Shown in pieces: positions 6,028 to 10,850 of a stretch of DNA of 10,850 bases; the first letter of the stretch is position 1, and the number at the start of each line of letters is the position of its first letter. Source of the stretch: Myxococcales bacterium UBA1238 (GTDB lineage: Bacteria > Myxococcota_A > Bradymonadia > UBA7976 > UBA1532); NCBI GenBank assembly GCA_002309015.1, contig DBWM01000009.1:9869-20718 (forward strand), written 5' to 3'. The position numbers were made by a program, and so were the translations under genes. The notes beneath the pieces are model-generated. The model worked only from the letters and a program-made list of their open reading frames with translations, did no database searches and was not told where the DNA came from.

Positions 6028-7389
6028 ATGTCATTTTCCAAACCTTGTTGTTTTGCTTTGTTGTCCGCCGCCATGCTTGCGTCGGCCTGTTCCAAAAATT
6101 CTGAACCATCCGCCGACAACGCCGCGCCATCCGCAGCTCCCGCCACGCCAGCGCCCGCAGTCGCCGCAAAACCGGCCGCTGGTGACGGGATTTTTAAATA
6201 TACGATCACGACAGACATTGCCGCTGAGGGCGATCAAATCGAAATCCTCGTCGCGATGAATTCGGTGGAGAGCCAATACCCTGTCAAATATGATCTCGAC
6301 TGCGAAGGGGACGGCGAATTTGAGCACAAGGGCCTGACAGAAAACAAGAAATGTATCTATAAAAAGAACTCGGGCACACATCAGATCTGGGTGCGCGGTG
6401 AAATCCCCGGGATGTTCTTATGTGCCATGAGGCCCGAGGACGTCGATTGCGGCGCCACCGACATTATGAAAAATGCACGCGCCAAAAAGGTTGCCTGTGG
6501 ACCTCACTCTGATCACAGTAAAGAGGCCGTCGTCTCGATCGACAGTTGGGGCAATGTGCCGTGGAAGAGCATGCAATTGTTTGCCGCTCAATGCCATGCG
6601 CTCAACAAACTGCCCGAAGACAGCCCGGATTTGAGTCAGGTGAAAGATATGAGCGAAATGTTTTTTGATGCTCGCTCATTCAATCAGCCGCTCGAAAAAT
6701 GGAACGTCGCGAACGTCACCAATCTGCTCGGGATGTTTTGGGGCGCCAAATCTTTCAATCAGCCCCTCGAAGCGTGGGATGTGACCAATGTCACAGATAT
6801 GTACGGGATGTTTTATCAGGCGGAGGCGTTCAATCAACCGATTGAGAAGTGGAATGTTTCCAATGTGACCGATATGGGCTGGATGTTTGAAGAAGCCAAG
6901 TCGTTCAACCAGCCGCTGGAGAAGTGGAACGTTTCAAAGGTCACCAATATGTCCGAGATGTTTAGCGACGCGAAGGCATTTAACCAGCCGCTCGAAGCCT
7001 GGAATATCGCAAACGTCACCAATATACACTCGATGTTTAGCGGTGCCAGCGCGTTCAATCAGCCGCTCGAAAAATGGGACGTCTCTAAGATTAGCCACCT
7101 GCATTGGATGTTTAGCGGTGCCAGCGCGTTCAACCAGCCCCTCGAAGCGTGGAACGTCTCGAACGTCACCGATATGTACGCGATGTTTAAAGACGCCAGC
7201 GCGTTCAACCAGCCGCTCGAAAAATGGAACGTTTCAAATGTCACCAGAATGGGCTGGATGTTTAAAGATGCGAAAGCGTTCAGCCATTATCCGAAAAGCT
7301 GGGTCGTTCCTGCGGATGCTTTAAATGATATGTTTGAAGGTTCGAACGTTGAAGCAGAAGCCAAAAAATCGCCGTTAAAGACGAAGTAA
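6028..7389 (+). CDS. BspA-type leucine-rich repeat (DUF285) lipoprotein 1
   Basis: The protein has 453 residues. The ATG at 6028 has a near-perfect Shine-Dalgarno (GGAGGG, 6018-6023); an earlier in-frame TTG at 5935 lies in the promoter and is rejected. Residues 1-21 are a lipoprotein signal ending in ASAC (lipid Cys21), followed by an Ala/Pro-rich spacer (22-52). Residues about 55-130 form a PKD-like/Ig-like domain with a DLDCEGDGEFE acidic loop (89-99) and GTHQIWVRGEIPGM. A linking segment SIDSWGNVPWKSM (170-182) leads into the LRR solenoid. That has eight 25-residue repeats of FNQPLEKWNVSNVTDMxxMF type (218-417), then a degenerate cap FSHYPKSWVVP and a basic tail ending SPLKTK. Such proteins are known as surface adhesins or host- and matrix-binding proteins in several phyla; the ligand here is unknown. 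It has its own promoter, shared in sequence with the DUF6273 gene upstream. Confidence 0.9.
   Translation: MSFSKPCCFALLSAAMLASACSKNSEPSADNAAPSAAPATPAPAVAAKPAAGDGIFKYTITTDIAAEGDQIEILVAMNSVESQYPVKYDLDCEGDGEFEHKGLTENKKCIYKKNSGTHQIWVRGEIPGMFLCAMRPEDVDCGATDIMKNARAKKVACGPHSDHSKEAVVSIDSWGNVPWKSMQLFAAQCHALNKLPEDSPDLSQVKDMSEMFFDARSFNQPLEKWNVANVTNLLGMFWGAKSFNQPLEAWDVTNVTDMYGMFYQAEAFNQPIEKWNVSNVTDMGWMFEEAKSFNQPLEKWNVSKVTNMSEMFSDAKAFNQPLEAWNIANVTNIHSMFSGASAFNQPLEKWDVSKISHLHWMFSGASAFNQPLEAWNVSNVTDMYAMFKDASAFNQPLEKWNVSNVTRMGWMFKDAKAFSHYPKSWVVPADALNDMFEGSNVEAEAKKSPLKTK
6679..7278 (+). repeat. Eight tandem 75-bp DUF285 repeats
   Basis: Each unit encodes 25 residues beginning FNQP(L/I)E. Position 8 alternates between Lys and Ala (K A K K A K A K). 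Adjacent units near 7034 and 7109 share a long identical stretch around ATGTTTAGCGGTGCCAGCGC, a sign of recent unit copying. Confidence 0.92.
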
Positions 7390-7417
7390 GCACAATCATC
7401 CTCCGGCCTTCCGCTCA

Positions 7418-7444
7418 AACTCGGGCCAGCAATCGGTTCGGGTT
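7418..7444 (+). terminator. 3'-UTR hairpin after BspA gene 1 (possible terminator)
   Basis: A 10-bp stem (AACTCGGGCC/GGTTCGGGTT, several G-U pairs) with a 7-base loop, followed by CATTTTCCC. The homologous hairpin at 9144-9170 keeps pairing despite base changes. The T-run is short, so it may be a weak terminator or an mRNA 3'-end stabiliser. Confidence 0.45.
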
Positions 7445-7457
7445 CATTTTCCCGCCC

Positions 7458-7488
7458 GAAGAGCGCTTTTCATGTGAAACCGCTCTTC
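7458..7488 (+). other. Second 3'-UTR hairpin after BspA gene 1
   Basis: GAAGAGCG/CGCTCTTC is an 8-bp perfect stem. Between its arms TTTCA/TGAAA can pair further, giving a long imperfect hairpin. A weaker equivalent is at 9187-9212, where the inner TTTCATGTGAAA is kept. Confidence 0.45.
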
Positions 7489-7576
7489 AGTCCTTTCAAA
7501 AAAATCCTTTGTTTTCAATGTGATAGGGAATCGCAAAAAAAGAAGACGATTTGAAAAAATTTTTTTGAATAAAACA

Positions 7577-7608
7577 AACGCAGCGCGCATCAAACGCGCG
7601 TTCTTTTT
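7577..7608 (+). terminator. Intrinsic terminator-like hairpin, copy 1
   Basis: AACGC/GCGTT plus an inner GCG/CGC with one bulged A gives an 8-bp GC-rich stem, followed directly by CTTTTT. It lies about 85 bp before the likely start of BspA gene 2. It either ends transcription from gene 1 or acts as an attenuator, if the promoter is upstream in the A/T tract. Confidence 0.6.
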
Positions 7609-7629
7609 GAATTGAGAATAAGAACATAC

Positions 7630-7664
7630 TGCCTGTTCCAATATGCAAAAAAATGGGGCAGGCG
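7630..7664 (+). other. Leader hairpin before BspA gene 2
   Basis: GCCTGTTCC (7631-7639) pairs with GGGGCAGGC (7655-7663), 9 bp with two G-U pairs, plus an outer T-G pair. The ATG at 7643 sits in its loop. A second short stem (CGATG 7663-7667 with CATCG 7685-7689) overlaps it at one or two bases, so the two may compete. It is duplicated exactly at 9355-9389. I find no convincing promoter between the terminator hairpin and the gene. Confidence 0.35.
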
Positions 7665-7693
7665 ATGCGTTACGACTTTACGGACATCGTGAT

Positions 7694-9124
7694 ATGGCTA
7701 TGAAAAATTCTGCGTTCCTCACCCTTGCTTCACTCGCGCTCGTTTGCAGCTGCGGCACAAAACAAGAAACACCTAAATCCGATACCCATATTCAACAAGC
7801 CGCATCCACCGCTCCGTCCGAGAATCCGCTCTCTGACGATGAAATCTTTAAATATACAATCACGTCGGATCATATAAATGTAAACGATGAGGATGATCAT
7901 ATCGAAATCCTCGTTGTAATCCATTCGGTGGATGGCCAATATCCCGTCAAATATGACCTCGACTGCGAAGGTGACGGCGATTTTGAATATAAGGGACTTT
8001 CGGATATTCAAAAATGTATCTATCCAAATGACTCGGGTACACATCAAATCTGGGTGCGCGGTGAAATTCCTGCAATGGTTTTGTGTGACAGAAGACCGGA
8101 AAACGTCGATTGCAAGCCGGAGGATAAAAAACATCAGCTGTGCGATGCGCCCGTTGGAACGGATCACAGTGATTACGCCGTTCTCTCGATTGACAGTTGG
8201 GGCAATATTCCGTGGAAGAGTATGCGTTTGTTTGCGGCTCGTTGCTATGCACTCGAACAAATTCCTAAGGAGAGTCCGGATCTGCGTCAGGTGAAAGATA
8301 TGCATGCGATGTTTTGGAAGGCCGAATCTTTTAATCTACCGATCGAATCGTGGGATGTGTCGAACGTTACCAATATGAATGCTATGTTTTATGGTGCAAC
8401 ATTGTTTAACCAACCGCTCAATGCGTGGAACGTGTCACACGTTACGGATATGAGTGAGATGTTTGCCCGTTCCTATTCGTTTAACCAGCCACTCGATAAA
8501 TGGGATGTGTCGAACGTCACCGATATGCACTCAATGTTTTTGTACGCCAATAAATTCAACCAGCCGCTTGAATCCTGGAATGTGTCAAACGTTACCAATA
8601 TGAGTTCAATGTTTACACTCGCCGTGTCGTTCAATCAGCCGCTTGAAAAGTGGAATGTATCAAACGTCACGAATATGAACTCCATGTTTTTTGGCGCCAA
8701 AAAATTCAACCAGCCACTTGAATCCTGGAACGTGTCAAAAGTCACGGATATGAGCGAAATGTTTACACTCGTCGAGTCGTTCAATCAGCCGCTTGAGAAT
8801 TGGGATGTGTCAAAAGTCACGGATATGAGCTATATGTTTTCTAATGCTACTTCGTTCAACCAGCCGCTTGATGCGTGGGATGTGTCAAAAGTTAAAAATA
8901 TGGATCGGATGTTTTATGATGCCACATCGTTCAATCAACCGCTCGATAAGTGGAACGTGTCAAATGTCGATAGTATGCGCTTGATGTTTAATGCTGCGAA
9001 ATCGTTTAGTCATTATCCGAAAAGCTGGGTCGTTCCGGTGAATGATTTAGCGGGAATGTTTCACGATACGAAAGTCGAAGAAGAAGCAAATCAATCGCCG
9101 TTAAAGACGAAAAAAGCACAATAA
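7694..9124 (+). CDS. BspA-type leucine-rich repeat (DUF285) lipoprotein 2
   Basis: The protein has 476 residues from the ATG at 7694 (ACGGA about 9 bp upstream); 7700 is an alternative start. The frame is open back to an ATG at 7643, but that start has no ribosome site and would bury the signal peptide behind 17 residues. The signal is MAMKNSAFLTLASLALVCSC, with lipid Cys20. A Ser/Thr-rich spacer and a PKD-like domain (about 50-130, with DLDCEGDGDFE at 88-98) come next, then SIDSWGN (165-171). Nine 25-residue DUF285 repeats (213-437) are followed by the cap FSHYPKSWVVP (438-448) and the tail KVEEEANQSPLKTK plus KAQ. It has one repeat more than its two paralogues and uses Asp or Asn in places where they use Glu (LDKW, LENW). 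It is probably an outer-surface lipoprotein. It is distinguished from gene 1 by a different 5' region but has a homologous 3' UTR. Confidence 0.9.
   Translation: MAMKNSAFLTLASLALVCSCGTKQETPKSDTHIQQAASTAPSENPLSDDEIFKYTITSDHINVNDEDDHIEILVVIHSVDGQYPVKYDLDCEGDGDFEYKGLSDIQKCIYPNDSGTHQIWVRGEIPAMVLCDRRPENVDCKPEDKKHQLCDAPVGTDHSDYAVLSIDSWGNIPWKSMRLFAARCYALEQIPKESPDLRQVKDMHAMFWKAESFNLPIESWDVSNVTNMNAMFYGATLFNQPLNAWNVSHVTDMSEMFARSYSFNQPLDKWDVSNVTDMHSMFLYANKFNQPLESWNVSNVTNMSSMFTLAVSFNQPLEKWNVSNVTNMNSMFFGAKKFNQPLESWNVSKVTDMSEMFTLVESFNQPLENWDVSKVTDMSYMFSNATSFNQPLDAWDVSKVKNMDRMFYDATSFNQPLDKWNVSNVDSMRLMFNAAKSFSHYPKSWVVPVNDLAGMFHDTKVEEEANQSPLKTKKAQ
8330..9004 (+). repeat. Nine tandem 75-bp DUF285 repeats
   Basis: The units begin FN(Q/L)P and are all exactly 25 codons. 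The first unit (FNLPIESW) is the most diverged. Unit ends alternate loosely between ESW/DAW and EKW/DKW. Confidence 0.92.
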
Positions 9125-9143
9125 CCCTCCGTCATCCCGCTCA

Positions 9144-9170
9144 AACCCGGGCCAGCAACCGGCTCGGGTT
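9144..9170 (+). terminator. 3'-UTR hairpin after BspA gene 2 (possible terminator)
   Basis: The stem AACCCGGGCC/GGCTCGGGTT is 10 bp with one G-U pair and a 7-base loop, followed by CATTTCCCC. It is homologous to 7418-7444, with pairing-preserving changes (T-G to C-G, G-T to G-C). Confidence 0.45.
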
Positions 9171-9186
9171 CATTTCCCCGCCCAAT

Positions 9187-9212
9187 GAGCGTTTTTTCAT
9201 GTGAAACTGCTC
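9187..9212 (+). other. Second 3'-UTR hairpin after BspA gene 2
   Basis: GAGCG/TGCTC encloses TTTCATGTGAAA, which is itself self-complementary. This is the shorter counterpart of 7458-7488. Confidence 0.4.
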
Positions 9213-9301
9213 TCCTGTCCTTTCAAAAAATCCTTTGTTTTCAACAATATAGAAAAACGTAAAAGAAACAGACGATTTGAAAAATTTTTTTGAATAAAAC
9301 A

Positions 9302-9333
9302 AACGCAGCGCGCATCAAACGCGCGTTCTTTTT
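9302..9333 (+). terminator. Intrinsic terminator-like hairpin, copy 2
   Basis: Same sequence as 7577-7608: a bulged GC-rich stem followed by CTTTTT. It separates BspA gene 2 from gene 3. Confidence 0.6.
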
Positions 9334-9354
9334 GAATTGAGAATAAGAACATAC

Positions 9355-9389
9355 TGCCTGTTCCAATATGCAAAAAAATGGGGCAGGCG
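9355..9389 (+). other. Leader hairpin before BspA gene 3
   Basis: Exact copy of the 7630-7664 hairpin, with the ATG at 9368 in its loop. Confidence 0.35.
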
Positions 9390-9418
9390 ATGCGTTACGA
9401 CTTTACGGACATCGTGAT

Positions 9419-9922
9419 ATGGCTATGAAAAATTCTGCGTTCCTCACCCTCGCTTCGATCGCGCTCGTCAGCGGCTGCAGTGCAAAACAGGAAGCCCCTC
9501 AATCCGCCGATAATCTCTCGGCAGTTGCCCCCGGAGCCGCTGCAAAACCGGCCTCTGATGATGGCATCTTTAAATATACGATCACGACGGACATTGACGC
9601 TGAGAGCGATCAAATCGAAATCCTCGTCGCGATGAATTCAGTGAAGGGTCAGTACCCCGTCAGGTATGATCTCGACTGCGAAGGGGACGGCGAATTTGAA
9701 CATCAGGGGCTGACGGAAAATAAAAGATGTCTCTATAAAAAGAACTCGGGCCGACATCAGATCTGGGTGCGCGGTGAAATCCCCGGGATGTTTTTATGTG
9801 CCAGAAGAGATAAAAACTTAAAATGTGACTCCAAAGTTCCGGAAGATCAAAAACATCCGTTGTGTAATACGCCGTTAGATTCCGATCACAGTGCAAAAGC
9901 CGTCATCTTGATCGACAGTTAG
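9419..9922 (+). CDS. 5' fragment of BspA gene 3: truncated lipoprotein
   Basis: The 167-residue product would hold the lipoprotein signal and the PKD-like domain (about 50-130) and would stop just before the leucine-rich repeats. The start is chosen at 9419 as in paralogue 2; an in-frame ATG at 9368 lies in the leader hairpin. It could be exported as a repeat-less lipoprotein, or be non-functional. Confidence 0.55.
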   Translation: MAMKNSAFLTLASIALVSGCSAKQEAPQSADNLSAVAPGAAAKPASDDGIFKYTITTDIDAESDQIEILVAMNSVKGQYPVRYDLDCEGDGEFEHQGLTENKRCLYKKNSGRHQIWVRGEIPGMFLCARRDKNLKCDSKVPEDQKHPLCNTPLDSDHSAKAVILIDS

Positions 9923-9943
9923 GGCAATATACCGTGGAAGAGT

Positions 9944-10768
9944 ATGCATGCGTTTGCCGCGGAATGCGGTGCACTCAAAAAAATTCCAAATGATAGTCCG
10001 GATTTGCGTCAGGTGAAAGATATGGGTGCGATGTTTTTGGATGTCCGCTCGTTCAATCAGCCGCTCGAGCATTGGAACGTCGAGAACGTCACCAATATGC
10101 ATGGGATGTTTATGGGGGTCAGGTCGTTTAACCAACCGCTCGAGAAATGGAACGTGTCAAACGTCACGGATATGGGGTGGATGTTTTATGGTGTAGCATT
10201 TAATCAGCCGCTCGAGAAATGGAACGTGTCGAACGTCACCAGTATGGAGTACATGTTTGCGGATGTAACGTCGTTCAATCAACCGCTCGAGAAATGGAAC
10301 GTGTCAAACGTCACCGATATGGGATCGATGTTTTCTGGTGCCACTGCATTCAATCAGCCGCTTGAAAAATGGAACGTCTCCAAAGTCCACAGCATGGCAG
10401 GAATGTTTTCTGGTGCCACTGCATTTAACCAGCCGCTCGAGAAGTGGGATGTATCGAATGTTCACGATATGAGCGCGATGTTTTCTGGTGCCACTGTATT
10501 CAACCAGCCGCTTGAAAAGTGGAACGTATCCAAAGTTAGCAACATGTCCTATATGTTTTGGAGAGCCAGGTCGTTCAACCAGCGGCTCGACAAGTGGGAC
10601 GTGAAAGCACGCTGGATGGAAAGGATGTTTTATGGCGCAGAATCGTTTAGTTACTATCCGAAAAACTGGGTCATTAATCCGTATGCGGAGGATGTGTTTA
10701 TGGGCACGAAAGTCGAAGAAGAAGCCAAAAAATCGCCGTTAAAGACGAAATCACAGGTAAAACCATGA
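9944..10768 (+). CDS. 3' fragment of BspA gene 3: leucine-rich repeats without signal
   Basis: In the same frame as the 5' fragment, 274 residues from the first ATG after the amber stop. It contains all eight repeats, the cap and the tail. GGAAG (9936-9940) lies too close to the ATG to be a good ribosome site, and there is no signal peptide. Separate translation would leave the repeats in the cytoplasm. Confidence 0.45.
   Translation: MHAFAAECGALKKIPNDSPDLRQVKDMGAMFLDVRSFNQPLEHWNVENVTNMHGMFMGVRSFNQPLEKWNVSNVTDMGWMFYGVAFNQPLEKWNVSNVTSMEYMFADVTSFNQPLEKWNVSNVTDMGSMFSGATAFNQPLEKWNVSKVHSMAGMFSGATAFNQPLEKWDVSNVHDMSAMFSGATVFNQPLEKWNVSKVSNMSYMFWRARSFNQRLDKWDVKARWMERMFYGAESFSYYPKNWVINPYAEDVFMGTKVEEEAKKSPLKTKSQVKP
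10052..10645 (+). repeat. Eight DUF285 repeats, two of them one codon short
   Basis: Six units are 75 bp and two are 72 bp: the unit ending MFYGVA, and the last unit (FNQRLDKWDVKARW). Three successive ATGTTTTCTGGTGCCACT blocks at 10328, 10403 and 10478 show recent unit copying. Unlike gene 1, almost all units read LEKW. Confidence 0.9.
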
Positions 10769-10850
10769 AAAACATCGCACTCCTCGTCCTCGCTTTGCTC
10801 GCTCTCACCGCTGCGGCAGCTGCCGATTCCCTCGCCGAGCCAGCGCCCGC
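10765..10850 (+). CDS. Start of a secreted-protein gene (3' partial)
   Basis: The ATG at 10765 overlaps the TGA of the BspA gene 3 frame (ATGA), with AGG about 8 bp upstream. The 28 codons visible encode Met-Lys-Asn, then a Leu/Ala-rich hydrophobic core (IALLVLALLALTAAAAA) and an ADSLAEPAPA region. This is a typical Sec signal peptide with a likely cleavage site after the alanine run. No Cys lipobox is visible. The mature protein lies outside the window. The stop-start overlap predicts translational coupling to the gene before it, so the upstream amber stop could lower its expression. Confidence 0.65.
   Translation, partial: MKNIALLVLALLALTAAAAADSLAEPAP

Larger units (their letters stand above)
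7555..7725 (+). repeat. 171-bp perfect direct repeat, copy 1
   Basis: Identical to 9280-9450 (offset 1725 bp). It spans the A/T tract, terminator hairpin, structured leader and first codons of BspA gene 2. Weaker similarity extends upstream into the preceding gene's last codons and downstream through the coding region, so the duplicated unit is about 1.7 kb. Confidence 0.92.
9280..9450 (+). repeat. 171-bp perfect direct repeat, copy 2
   Basis: Partner of 7555-7725. It carries the A/T tract, terminator, leader hairpin and first codons of BspA gene 3. Perfect identity across a non-coding segment indicates a recent duplication or gene conversion. Confidence 0.92.
9419..10768 (+). pseudogene. 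BspA-type (DUF285) lipoprotein 3, interrupted by an in-frame amber codon
   Basis: The full frame is 449 codons plus stop. It has the architecture of the two upstream paralogues: lipoprotein signal MAMKNSAFLTLASIALVSGC (Cys20), Ala-rich spacer, PKD-like domain with DLDCEGDGEFE, eight DUF285 repeats (10052-10645), cap FSYYPKNWV and tail KVEEEAKKSPLKTK. Codon 168 (9920-9922) is TAG where both paralogues have TGG in SIDSWGN. This single G-to-A change splits the gene without a frame shift, and the frame continues cleanly afterwards. TAG is the normal stop of the HemN-like gene in this window, so reassignment is unlikely. The repeats after the stop are intact and well conserved, so the mutation is recent or is a base-call error, unless readthrough occurs. 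Confidence 0.8.

Noticed and set aside
6679..7278. CRISPR-like regular repeats of about 75 bp
   Set aside because: The periodicity is in frame (25 codons), units have no repeat/spacer alternation, and they encode classical DUF285 repeats.
9920..9922. UAG decoded as an amino acid (for example pyrrolysine)
   Set aside because: TAG ends the HemN-like gene in the same window and no decoding genes are seen. A point mutation or base-call error is simpler.
1..10850. tRNA, rRNA or insertion sequence
   Set aside because: I saw no cloverleaf-like sequence, ribosomal RNA motifs, transposase or flanking terminal inverted repeats on either strand.

Overview
The window looks like a stretch of chromosome from a bacterium that uses the standard genetic code: TAA, TAG and TGA all end genes here and TGG is Trp. 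By eye, base composition is near balanced. Lipoprotein signal peptides, BspA-type leucine-rich repeats (DUF285) and DUF6273-type domains suggest a bacterium with an elaborate surface. Candidates are a gut- or sediment-type Myxococcota/deltaproteobacterial, spirochaete or similar lineage, but the sequence alone does not settle the taxon.

Layout. (1) Bases 1-2009, + strand: the 3' part of a radical SAM gene, then 11 bp later a complete HemN-like radical SAM gene, apparently one operon. (2) Bases 2093-3883, - strand: two tandem lipoproteins of the DUF6273 type (WWLR...GVRPALWV signature) with nearly identical leader DNA. The second has an odd nested start. (3) Bases 3884-4198: a divergent intergenic region with candidate promoters facing both ways and a conserved 5'-UTR hairpin. 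(4) Bases 4199-5791, + strand: a two-domain DUF6273 protein with no signal peptide. (5) Bases 6028-10768, + strand: three tandem BspA-like lipoproteins. Each has a lipobox, a PKD-like domain and 8-9 repeats of 25 residues (75 bp). The third is split by an in-frame TAG. Genes two and three sit behind an identical 171-bp segment that includes an intrinsic terminator and a structured leader. (6) From base 10765: the start of a new secreted-protein gene that overlaps the stop of the third BspA gene (ATGA).

How the parts relate. Two unrelated protein families, DUF6273 and BspA/DUF285, are interleaved. The first BspA gene and the two-domain DUF6273 gene share the same promoter and 5'-UTR hairpin cassette, and the hairpin differences all keep base pairing. 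The first BspA gene shares its 3'-UTR hairpins with the second. The locus therefore reads as a modular, recombining set of surface or envelope proteins, expanded by tandem duplication, repeat-unit copying and leader copying, with at least some co-regulation. The biochemical role of both families is not readable from sequence. A link between the radical SAM operon and the lipoprotein cluster is not shown.
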